A stretch of 64,000 nt of DNA from G963662655 sp963666875 (GTDB lineage Bacteria; Cloacimonadota; Cloacimonadia; Cloacimonadales; JAIOQZ01). Below the pieces are notes generated by a model that saw nothing but the letters and a program-made list of their open reading frames with translations, was not told where the DNA came from and did not search any database. Below, one piece after another: positions 53,011 through 60,483 of the stretch (positions are counted from its first letter, which is position 1; each line of letters begins with the position of its first letter). The position numbers and the translations under genes are program-made. The stretch covers positions 10,830 to 74,829 of the forward strand of contig CAXXPU010000007.1 in the NCBI GenBank assembly GCA_963666875.2, read 5' to 3'.

Positions 53011-53382
53011 CTACTCCATCGCGATCATGGAAATCTCGACCAGCGCGCCCTTCGGCAATGCACAGATCTGCACCACTTCACGAGCCGGGAAGGGATCTTC
53101 GAAGAATGATTTGTAGATATCGTTGAATTGCGGATACTGCTCCATGTCGATCAGATAAACGGTTGCTTTCATGACGCTGCCCATGCCAATGTTGTCTTCT
53201 TCGAGGATGTTTTTCAGGTTGCGCATGGTCTGGATCACCTGCTCTTCGAAAGTGGGAAGGAGTTCGCCGGTTGCCGGGTCCAGTCCGATTTGTCCGGAAA
53301 TGAAAACTATTCCGTTCTTGCATACTGCCTGAGAATACGGTCCAATCGCTGCGGGTGCACGGTGAGTACTGATCGATTTCAT
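53011..53382 (-). CDS. ridA: RidA-family 2-iminobutanoate/2-iminopropanoate deaminase
   Basis: A 123-residue protein with the family hallmarks: 'PAAIGPYSQAV' (about residues 10-20), 'VFISGQIGLDPATGEL' (about 26-41), 'FEDPFPAREVVQICALPKGA' (about 92-111, with the active-site Arg in PAR) and 'VEISMIAME' at the end. RidA hydrolyses reactive enamines/imines made by PLP enzymes such as threonine dehydratase. AAGGAG precedes the ATG. It stands alone between the flagellar operon and the lamin-tail gene. Confidence 0.95.
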   Translation of the reverse strand: MKSISTHRAPAAIGPYSQAVCKNGIVFISGQIGLDPATGELLPTFEEQVIQTMRNLKNILEEDNIGMGSVMKATVYLIDMEQYPQFNDIYKSFFEDPFPAREVVQICALPKGALVEISMIAME

Positions 53383-53412
53383 GTTGTCTCCTTGCTATTG
53401 TATGGATGACAG

Positions 53413-53450
53413 GATTGTGGACATCGTTCGGATGTCGTCAATGAAAAAGT
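53413..53450 (-). promoter_or_regulatory. Predicted promoter of ridA with shared ACTTTTTCATTGACG element
   Basis: ACTTTTTCATTGACG (53450-53436), identical to the element before the gene at 10352, followed after 16 bases by CACAAT (53419-53414) on the minus strand, about 32 bases before the ridA ATG. Confidence 0.45.
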
Positions 53451-53491
53451 GATCGTCCACACTAAAACGAGCGGGGAAGCAGTAAAATAGA

Positions 53492-53520
53492 AAACGCCCA
53501 TCCGGTATGGACGGGCGTTT
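53492..53520 (-). terminator. Rho-independent terminator of the lamin-tail gene
   Basis: AAACGCCC (53492-53499) and GGGCGTTT (53513-53520) with inner TCC/GGA pairs form a strong stem about 15 bases after the stop at 53535; on the minus strand the stem ends in TTTT. Confidence 0.75.
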
Positions 53521-53534
53521 CGTATATTGTCCTG

Positions 53535-56500
53535 TTACTTCAGAAGCAGGGATTTGATGGTCTTGTCGTATTCAGGTGTGACCATACGGAACATATAGAC
53601 ACCGGAACCGACGGAGCGATTGCGGCTGTCGGTACCTTCCCAGGTGATTTCGTGCATTCCGGCTTCCATTTTCCCGTTCACCAGCGTATTGACCAACTGG
53701 CCTTTGATGTTATAGACCTTGATGGTCACGTCCGATTTCTCCTTGAGGGCGAAGCGGACGGTTGTGGTGGGATTGAATGGGTTGGGGTAGTTGCCGATCA
53801 GAACGGTTGTGTTTGCAGGGACTGCATTCGGATCGTTACTGACGGGGCCGAAGTCGATGAGCATACGAGCCGTGATGTAGTTTCCTTCCGAGCGGGAGTT
53901 CGGGATGCAGGTGACGTTCTTGGGTACGAGCGGGATGTCGGTGCCGATGTAATCGACATCGTAGAACGTGGTGCGGAAGGTTGCCGTCGCGCGGCTGTCG
54001 TCCGTCACCTCGTACTCGATTCCGTTCTCGAATATACCCGTGTCGGTGAAGGAGAGGCTCTCGACGATGATCAATTCGCCTTCGTAGTCATCGAAGTTGG
54101 CGTTGAACTCGGCCAGGGTCACGACTTCCGGCGTAATTACGTTGCCGGTGGATGTTGCGGCACCCGCATCGACAGTGGGCTGGAATTCGATCATTCCGCC
54201 GTATTCGGTGATGGTTCCGGTCAGTCCCGTGACACCGTCGTAGAGATTGTATGCAGTGGCGAGGACGCCATTGTAGTCGTCGATCAGGATACCGGCCGTT
54301 TCGTCCTGGAAGTATTTCTGGTAACGATATTCCTGCTGGTAGGTGAGGATGACTTCACCGGTCACCACATAGACATTGGAACCGGTCGCCTGCTGACGGA
54401 GCTCTGCCAGGTTTGCGACCTGGATCGTCTGACCGCCGCCACTGTTTTCCGCGCCTGGTGTTCCACCGAGGTCGGAGCTTGCCTGCCAGCTTTCGGCGAG
54501 GCTGTTATCGGACGTAGAATCAATCAGTTCGAGTGAGGGACCGGAGCCATCGGGCCCGGTCGGCCACGGCGCGACGTCGGAATACTCGACGTAGTCGGCA
54601 ATGGTGCCGTCCGCGTCCGCGAGCTGTACCAGTTCGCCGCTGTTGCCCAGGTTACCCGAGAAGGGACCGTAAACACCGGTGATGCTGTAGTAGGTCTCGA
54701 TGGAGGTCGGGTCTTTCGCGACGACCAGATATCCACCCGCAGCGAGGGTCACGTTGTCTCCGAAGGTGAATTCGATTCCCGCAGGGAAGCTCCAGCCGGA
54801 GAGATCGACATCGTAGTCTTCGTTGTTGTAAAGCTCGAGGAACTCGTAGAAGTCGTCGTCGCCCTGATCGCTTGAAGGATTGTACATGATCTCGTTGATC
54901 ACGACATCCGCAAGGCCGGCGCTTCCGCTACCGGAGAGGGTAACTACGACGTCGTCGATGTTGCTGCTGATGGTGATTTCATCCGAATAGGTTGTGACCT
55001 CTTCCGGTGTGAACCACACATACGCAACCTGTGTACCGCCCGGTTCGACGGTGAACGGGAACGTGAACGTGTTGCCCTCTTCGTCCGCGGTGACCATGAA
55101 GTTCGCGCTTTGCGTAACGATGGAGCTGATATTGACATCTTCGGTACCGGAGTTGATCATGCTGAAGCTCTCGAGTCCGGTTTCACCGAGAAGAATGGGC
55201 CCGAAGCTGATCGAGGATGGCATCACGGTAAGGGCCGGACCCTCCGATCCGAAGTCGCTGAGATAACGGGCGGAGAAGTATTCGCCATCGGTGCGTGAAT
55301 TCGGGATACCGGTCACGTTGATGGCTGATGTCGGGATATCGGATCCGATGTAATCGGCATCGTAGAACGTTGTGCGGAAGTTGAAGGATCCGGTGGGATC
55401 GGTGACTTCGTAAACGGTTCCGTTCTCGAAGCTTCCGGTATCGCTGAACTCGAGGTCGATGACCTTGACCAGTTCGGATTCGTAGTCGTCGAAATTACTG
55501 GTGAGTTGGGCAAGCGTCACGACTTCGGGCGTGATGACGTTATTTGTGGAGGTGGCGTCGCCCGGGTCTTCGGTGGGCTGGAATTCGATCAGTCCGCCGT
55601 ATTCGGTGATGGTTCCGGTGATACCAGTGAGTCCATCCCAGAGATCGTATTCGGTGGCAATGACACCGGAATCGTCATCGATAAGCACGCCGCCGGTATC
55701 GTCCTGAATCCACTTCTGACCGCGCCAGTCCTGCTGGAAGATGATAACGGCTTCGCCGGTAAGGCGGTAGATGTTGGATCCCTGTTCCTGCGCGCGAAGC
55801 TCGGCAATGTTGGCGACTTCGATGAATTGACCGCCGCCGCTGTTTTGTGCGCCGGGAGAACCGCCGTCGTTAGCGCTCGCCTGCCAGCTTGCAGCAAGGG
55901 AGTTGTCGTACGAAGGATCGATCAGTTCGAGCGATGGACCCTGACCATCCGGAAGGGTGGGCCAGTCGCCGCTGTCTGCGTAGGTGACGTAGTCTTCGAG
56001 ATTGTCATCCGCGCCGTAGAGGTTGATTGTGTCCGAAGTGTTGTTGAGGTTCCACTCGCAGATCTCGGTTGCGTCGTAGTCAGGTGTAAAGGGGAATTCC
56101 TCGGCCTGTGGATCGTGATAGATCGCGATGGTGAAAAATTCACCGGCGGCAATCGTGGTTCCAGCCGGGAATACCAGCGCCGCATGCGTTTCGTCGTCGT
56201 CGCGCATGTACCAGCCTTCGATGTCGATTTCGGAATCGCTGTCGTTGTAGAGTTCGATCCACTCGTTGTCGTAGCTGAGCGAGTTGTACATGATCTCGTT
56301 GATCACGAGTCCAGCCGACGGGGTCGAGATCGTGTAGCTGACCGGCAGATTGGTCGTCTCGAAGTTACCGGTGAAGACGACGATACCGTTGAAGATGTAG
56401 TCGCGAGTCGGTTCGTTCGGAACCACACTGATCATGGTGCTGATCTGTCCACCGGCGAGAATCGTCAGCGGGAGGTCGAGATTGCGATCGACTTCGTTGA

Positions 56501-57191
56501 TGTCGAATTCGTCCGAGGGATATTCGATGCCTCCCAGGGTGAGGTCTTGCGTTCCGGTGTTGTAGATGATCAGCGAGAGATTGTAAAATTCGCCGGCTTC
56601 CACAATACCGAAATCGATGGAGGAAGGTTCGAGCGTCATAATCGGGGCTTCCGCCTGCGAGTTCTGTGCGCCGGGCGTACCGCCATCGATATAGCTTGCC
56701 TGCCAGCTCGATGCGAGGGAGTTGTCCATCTCGGGATCGATCAGCTCGAGCGAGGGTCCGTCGCCGTCGGGCGATGTGGGCCACGGATCGCCGTCATCGT
56801 AGGAGACGGTGTCTTCGAGGTTGTCGTCCGGATCGTAGAGGTTGACTGTATCCGTGCCATTACCGAGATTCCAGTCGCTGACATCGGTCCAGTCGTAATC
56901 GGGCGTGAAGGGGAAGGGATCGGCGAGCTCGTGGTGCGAGATCGCGACGGTGAAGTATCCGCCGGCGGGAATGGAATTTCCTTCCGGGAAAACGAGCGCC
57001 GGATGCGCGTCGTCGTCATCCACCATCCACCAGCCTTCGAGATCGACAGCCGCTTCGCCGTCGTTGTAGAGTTCCACCCATTCGTTGTCGTTTCCGGGTG
57101 TATTGTACATGATTTCGTTGATGATCACATCCGCGCCGAGGCTGAAGGCGGAAAACATGATCGTAACGAGAAGCAAGATCTTCCAGTTCAT
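53535..57191 (-). CDS. Giant lamin-tail-domain surface protein with sorting domain
   Basis: AGGAGC before the ATG at 57191 and a signal peptide (MNWKILLLVTIMFSAFSLGA) decide the start. The 1218-residue product contains three lamin-tail domains ('VIINEIMYNTPGNDNEWVEL' near residue 22, 'LVINEIMYNSLSYDNEWIEL' near 305, 'VVINEIMYNPSSDQGDD' near 770). There are two long near-duplicate OB-fold/DUF5689-like modules ('GSNIYRLTGEAVIIFQQDWR' and 'GSNVYVVTGEVILTYQQEYR') and two choice-of-anchor-D Ig-like segments ('SSIDFGIVEAGEFYNL', 'SSISFGPILLGETGLE'). The end is a sorting module ('NYPNPFNPTTTVRFAL' to 'KTIKSLLLK'). Lamin-tail domains occur in secreted nucleases and surface proteins; no nuclease domain is seen here. 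Likely a surface-exposed adhesive or structural protein. Confidence 0.88.
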   Translation of the reverse strand: MNWKILLLVTIMFSAFSLGADVIINEIMYNTPGNDNEWVELYNDGEAAVDLEGWWMVDDDDAHPALVFPEGNSIPAGGYFTVAISHHELADPFPFTPDYDWTDVSDWNLGNGTDTVNLYDPDDNLEDTVSYDDGDPWPTSPDGDGPSLELIDPEMDNSLASSWQASYIDGGTPGAQNSQAEAPIMTLEPSSIDFGIVEAGEFYNLSLIIYNTGTQDLTLGGIEYPSDEFDINEVDRNLDLPLTILAGGQISTMISVVPNEPTRDYIFNGIVVFTGNFETTNLPVSYTISTPSAGLVINEIMYNSLSYDNEWIELYNDSDSEIDIEGWYMRDDDETHAALVFPAGTTIAAGEFFTIAIYHDPQAEEFPFTPDYDATEICEWNLNNTSDTINLYGADDNLEDYVTYADSGDWPTLPDGQGPSLELIDPSYDNSLAASWQASANDGGSPGAQNSGGGQFIEVANIAELRAQEQGSNIYRLTGEAVIIFQQDWRGQKWIQDDTGGVLIDDDSGVIATEYDLWDGLTGITGTITEYGGLIEFQPTEDPGDATSTNNVITPEVVTLAQLTSNFDDYESELVKVIDLEFSDTGSFENGTVYEVTDPTGSFNFRTTFYDADYIGSDIPTSAINVTGIPNSRTDGEYFSARYLSDFGSEGPALTVMPSSISFGPILLGETGLESFSMINSGTEDVNISSIVTQSANFMVTADEEGNTFTFPFTVEPGGTQVAYVWFTPEEVTTYSDEITISSNIDDVVVTLSGSGSAGLADVVINEIMYNPSSDQGDDDFYEFLELYNNEDYDVDLSGWSFPAGIEFTFGDNVTLAAGGYLVVAKDPTSIETYYSITGVYGPFSGNLGNSGELVQLADADGTIADYVEYSDVAPWPTGPDGSGPSLELIDSTSDNSLAESWQASSDLGGTPGAENSGGGQTIQVANLAELRQQATGSNVYVVTGEVILTYQQEYRYQKYFQDETAGILIDDYNGVLATAYNLYDGVTGLTGTITEYGGMIEFQPTVDAGAATSTGNVITPEVVTLAEFNANFDDYEGELIIVESLSFTDTGIFENGIEYEVTDDSRATATFRTTFYDVDYIGTDIPLVPKNVTCIPNSRSEGNYITARMLIDFGPVSNDPNAVPANTTVLIGNYPNPFNPTTTVRFALKEKSDVTIKVYNIKGQLVNTLVNGKMEAGMHEITWEGTDSRNRSVGSGVYMFRMVTPEYDKTIKSLLLK

Positions 57192-57285
57192 GAAAAGCTC
57201 CTTTATCATCTTGGTTTTACATCTTTTCTGCGCCAATCCCGTTCATCGAGTATAAACAACCAATGAAGAGTTGGGATCAGTCTCT

Positions 57286-58596
57286 TCAATTCTGATATTC
57301 AGCAATCAATTCGGCATACAAGGGGAATTTTCCGCTGAAAGCTCTTACTTCCTGCTTGATCTCCGCCAGTTTCTCTTCGTTTTCGTAGTTATCATAGACC
57401 TGTTTGATGAAATTCGCGACCTGCACCATGTCCGCTTCCTTGAGTCCCTTGGTGGTTACCGCAGGAGTTCCCAGGCGGATACCGGAGGCGACGAACGGCG
57501 CGCGTGTATCGAATGGAACGGTGTTCTTGTTGGCTGTGATGCCTGCCAGATCGAGCGAGCCTTCCATCTTCTTGCCGGATGGTCCGCCGGAATCTTCGGT
57601 GCCCAGATCGATCAGCATCAGGTGTGTGTCGGTTCCACCGGCAACGAGCCGGAAACCGTTGTCGAGCAGACCCTTCGCCAGCGCTTGTGCGTTATCGACG
57701 ATCCGTTGCTGATAAGCTTTGAAATCGTCCTGAAGCGCTTCCTTGAAGGCGACGGCTTTCGCTGCGATGATGTGCATGAGCGGTCCGCCCTGGCAACCGG
57801 GGAATACCCACCTATCTACTTCCTTCGCCAGCTCGTCCGTGCAGAGGATCAAGCCTGCGCGCGGTCCGCGTAGGGTCTTGTGGGTAGTGGTGGTCACGAT
57901 ATCGGCGTAGGGAACCGGGCTGGGATGCAGTCCTGCTGCGACCAGTCCCGCGATGTGCGCCATATCGACCATGAATTTTGCACCGACTTCGTCCGCGATG
58001 CTGCGGAATTCCTTGAAATCGATGGTGCGCGGATATGCGCTGGCGCCGGTCAGGATGAGCTGTGGCTTGACCTCTTTCGCGATCGCACGGATGTGATCGT
58101 AATCAAAAACCTCTGTGTCTTTCTCTACTCCGTAAGGCACAATGTTGAATAGCGAGCCGGAGAAGCTCAGCGGGTGCCCATGGGTCAGGTGACCGCCGTG
58201 GGAAAGTTCGAGGCTGAGGATGGTGTCGCCCGGTTTGATGACCGAGAAATACGCTGCCATGTTGGCCTGCGAACCGGAGTGCGGCTGAACGTTTGCATGC
58301 TGTGCGCCGAAGAGTTCCTTCGCGCGTTCGATTGCCAGTTGTTCGACTACATCGACGTACTCGCAGCCGCCGTAATAGCGTCCGTAGAGCTTGTAGTTGA
58401 TCTTGTCTGTCTTTTTGCTCCAGCGGTAGGGATAGCCCTCGGCGTACTTGTTGGTGAGAACCGATCCGGCGGCTTCCAGCACCGCACGCGAAACGAAGTT
58501 CTCCGACGCGATCAGCTCGAGATTCTCCGATTGCCGTTTCAATTCGGAAAACATTGCTTCGAATACTTCGGGATCCTGTTTCTTGATGTGCATCAT
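57286..58596 (-). CDS. glyA: Serine hydroxymethyltransferase
   Basis: 436 residues. Family motifs: 'LELIASENFVSRAVLEA' (about residues 23-39), 'NKYAEGYPYR', 'NVQPHSGSQANMAAYFSV' and the PLP-lysine motif 'VTTTTHKTLRGPRAGLILC' (about 230-248). The enzyme converts serine and tetrahydrofolate to glycine and methylene-THF, feeding one-carbon metabolism. Third gene of an operon with ptb and rpiB (18-base gap). AGAGG lies a little far (9 bases) from the ATG; a second ATG follows immediately. Confidence 0.97.
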   Translation of the reverse strand: MMHIKKQDPEVFEAMFSELKRQSENLELIASENFVSRAVLEAAGSVLTNKYAEGYPYRWSKKTDKINYKLYGRYYGGCEYVDVVEQLAIERAKELFGAQHANVQPHSGSQANMAAYFSVIKPGDTILSLELSHGGHLTHGHPLSFSGSLFNIVPYGVEKDTEVFDYDHIRAIAKEVKPQLILTGASAYPRTIDFKEFRSIADEVGAKFMVDMAHIAGLVAAGLHPSPVPYADIVTTTTHKTLRGPRAGLILCTDELAKEVDRWVFPGCQGGPLMHIIAAKAVAFKEALQDDFKAYQQRIVDNAQALAKGLLDNGFRLVAGGTDTHLMLIDLGTEDSGGPSGKKMEGSLDLAGITANKNTVPFDTRAPFVASGIRLGTPAVTTKGLKEADMVQVANFIKQVYDNYENEEKLAEIKQEVRAFSGKFPLYAELIAEYQN

Positions 58597-58614
58597 AATG
58601 CGTACCTCTTTATA

Positions 58615-59058
58615 TTATTTTGTGTTTTCGTATCGTGAAATCTTGTCGATGCGTTTCTGGTGCCGATCGCCTTCGAAGCCGGTGTTCAGCCAGGTACGCG
58701 CGATCTCGATCGCGTACGAATCGGCGATAAACCTTCCCGGCATCACCAGGACGTTGGCATTGTTGTGACGACGCGAAAGCTCAGCGAATTCCTTCGTCTG
58801 ACAGAGCGCTGCGCGGATGCCTTCGACCTTGTTGGCGACGATGCTCATGCCGATCCCCGATCCGCAGACCAGGATCCCAACCTCGCATTCGCCTTTCGCG
58901 ACAGCCTTCGCGACCTTGAAACCGTAGTCGGGGTAGTCGATGGATTGTTCGCTGTCCGTGCCGTAGTCGATCATTTCGTATTCGTCCGAAAGCCCCTTTC
59001 TGACCGCTTCCTTCAGCGGGAAGCCGGCGTGATCGGATCCGATGGCGATTTTCTTCAT
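58615..59058 (-). CDS. rpiB: Ribose-5-phosphate isomerase B
   Basis: A 147-residue RpiB/LacAB enzyme: 'IAIGSDHAGFPLKEAV' (residues 4-19) with the catalytic D-H-A, 'GILVCGSGIGMSIVANKVEG' (about 64-83) including the active-site Cys, and 'HNNANVLVMPGRFIAD' (about 98-113). It interconverts ribose-5-phosphate and ribulose-5-phosphate. Encoded directly before glyA, a common arrangement in several phyla, and 14 bases after ptb. AAGGAG precedes the ATG. Confidence 0.96.
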   Translation of the reverse strand: MKKIAIGSDHAGFPLKEAVRKGLSDEYEMIDYGTDSEQSIDYPDYGFKVAKAVAKGECEVGILVCGSGIGMSIVANKVEGIRAALCQTKEFAELSRRHNNANVLVMPGRFIADSYAIEIARTWLNTGFEGDRHQKRIDKISRYENTK

Positions 59059-59072
59059 GATATCGCTCCTTG

Positions 59073-59978
59073 TTAGCTTGTGAGACAGCCGGCCGCGATC
59101 GAATAATACTTCGACAGCGCGCTTTCGCTGCGAGATATGACGATCACCGGGTGGGTGGTTCCCTGCATGAGTCCGGCGAGTTCACCGCCAGCGAAGAGCA
59201 TGATGCCCTTGTAGAAGAGGTTGGATGCCTCGATGGTCGGAAAGATCAGGATATCCGCGTCGCCGGCGATCGGCGTATCGACGCCCTTGATCTCCACGGC
59301 GTTCGGGTCGCAGGCGAGGAACAGATCGAGCGGACCATCCACGACCGCGCCCTTGATCTGACCGCGATCCGCCATCTTGCAGATAATGCTTGCATCGATG
59401 GTCGCCTGAAACTTGCTGTTGACCTTTTCGGTGGCGGTCAGGAGAGCCGCTTTGGGCTTTTCCACGCCGAATTTGTGCGCAGTGGCGATGGTGTAGTTCA
59501 GCATGGCGATCTTCTGCTCGAGTGTCGGGAATGGGATGACTGCCGTATCGGCGAGGAAGATCAGCTTGCGGTAAGCCGGGATATCGACCACGCAGACGTG
59601 GCTCATGATGTTGCCGGGTGGGAGGAGTCCCTTCTCCTTGTCCAGAATCGCTTTCAGATATTTGTCGGTGGAGACGAGTCCCTTTGTCAAAACGTCGCAC
59701 TCGCCCTCGCGAACCATCCGTACCGCCTCGATCGCCGACTGTGTCTCGTCGGGAACATGCACGATGTGGAACTTGTCCGGATCGATTTTCTTCGCTTTCG
59801 CGGTCTCGATGATTTTATCTCGATCGCCGACCATGAACGCCTCGATGATCCCCTCGTTGATCGCCATGTCGATCGATTCGATGGTGTTGGGATCCTGTGC
59901 GTAGGCAACGGCGAGCCTCTTCTTACCCTGCTTGCGAACTGCCTCGGTTATATCCGCCAGTCGTTTCAGTTGATGCAT
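59073..59978 (-). CDS. ptb: Phosphate butyryl/acetyltransferase
   Basis: A 301-residue protein of the PTA_PTB family, the length of Ptb rather than of the longer Pta. It shows 'LAVAYAQDPNTIESI', 'ECDVLTKGLVSTDKYLKAIL', 'MSHVCVVDIPAYRKLIFLAD' and 'VDGPLDLFLACDPNAVEIKG' (about residues 205-225, partly quoted), ending with 'LMQGTTHPVIVISRSES' as in the family. It exchanges CoA for phosphate on butyryl-CoA or another short acyl-CoA; with a kinase this yields ATP by substrate-level phosphorylation. No buk or ack gene is adjacent. First gene of ptb-rpiB-glyA; AAGGAGAGG before the ATG. Which acyl group it prefers is not known. Confidence 0.9.
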   Translation of the reverse strand: MHQLKRLADITEAVRKQGKKRLAVAYAQDPNTIESIDMAINEGIIEAFMVGDRDKIIETAKAKKIDPDKFHIVHVPDETQSAIEAVRMVREGECDVLTKGLVSTDKYLKAILDKEKGLLPPGNIMSHVCVVDIPAYRKLIFLADTAVIPFPTLEQKIAMLNYTIATAHKFGVEKPKAALLTATEKVNSKFQATIDASIICKMADRGQIKGAVVDGPLDLFLACDPNAVEIKGVDTPIAGDADILIFPTIEASNLFYKGIMLFAGGELAGLMQGTTHPVIVISRSESALSKYYSIAAGCLTS

Positions 59979-60092
59979 GCTCGGTACCTCTCCTTGTTTT
60001 CGGAACAGCTAACGTACGATCCTTACGAGCCTTACGCGTGTTCCAACATACAATTTACTGCAACATAAATTTATTTCATCATGGCATCTATT

Positions 60093-60109
60093 CGTCAAGG
60101 GAAAAAAGT
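60093..60109 (-). promoter_or_regulatory. Possible promoter element before ptb
   Basis: On the minus strand ACTTTTTTCCCTTGACG resembles the shared ACTTTTTCATTGACG element, with TTGACG as -35. A convincing -10 box is not seen (AATAAA at 17 bases). Confidence 0.3.
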
Positions 60110-60132
60110 GGTGTTGTGATGTGGCTGACAGG

Positions 60133-60240
60133 AGAGGTTCGCCCATGGGGATTCGATTTATCAGACTCCGTCTGAAAATCACTTCGAGAGATTCGAATTT
60201 GCAAACAAATTCACAGAGGTCGAGCGCTACAGATTCGTAG
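60133..60240. repeat. Divergent family A palindromic repeat (reverse orientation)
   Basis: GAGGTTCGCCCATGGGGATTC, then GATTCGAATTTGCAAACAAATTC and AGGTCGAGCGCTAC (pieces shortened here), match the reverse complement of the 6734-7279 unit with substitutions, including a broken central palindrome. An inserted segment of about 40 bases separates the halves. Confidence 0.75.
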
Positions 60241-60287
60241 CCGCCGACTCCCAGACTGTGTGAAACTGTGCGACCGATTCTCTTCTC

Positions 60288-60402
60288 TGTTGTAGGGGCA
60301 GGTCCCCGTGCCTGCCCTCTCTTATCTCTCGAACTGCGTTGAACATGACAACAAACCTGGGAGAAAGGGGAAGGGCAGGCACGGGGACCTGCCCCTACAA
60401 CA
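60288..60402. repeat. MITE-like element (family B), copy 2
   Basis: Two perfect 31-base inverted arms (60288-60318 and 60372-60402) starting TGTTGTAGGGGCAGGTCCCC enclose 53 bases. It is nearly the same as the copy at 12334-12472 in the arms but has a different centre. No coding capacity. Confidence 0.9.
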
Positions 60403-60483
60403 GGAAAACATCTGGCATCGAACGATTGTAAATGGCGTTTGTCATTATCACACAGTCTGTCCGAGCGGCGCTCCCATGAAGGT
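60403..60483. other. Rest of 505-base non-coding gap before the ankyrin/MBL gene
   Basis: The whole gap 59979-60483 contains the ptb leader, a family A relic and the family B element. In this last part I see only CACACAGTCTG...GAGCGGCGCTCCC, a fragment resembling the family A tail (also at about 63640). Confidence 0.6.

Noticed and set aside
55506..57266. 586-codon plus-strand frame opposite the lamin-tail gene
   Set aside because: Antisense by-product; the minus-strand frame has a signal peptide, domains, terminator and ribosome site.
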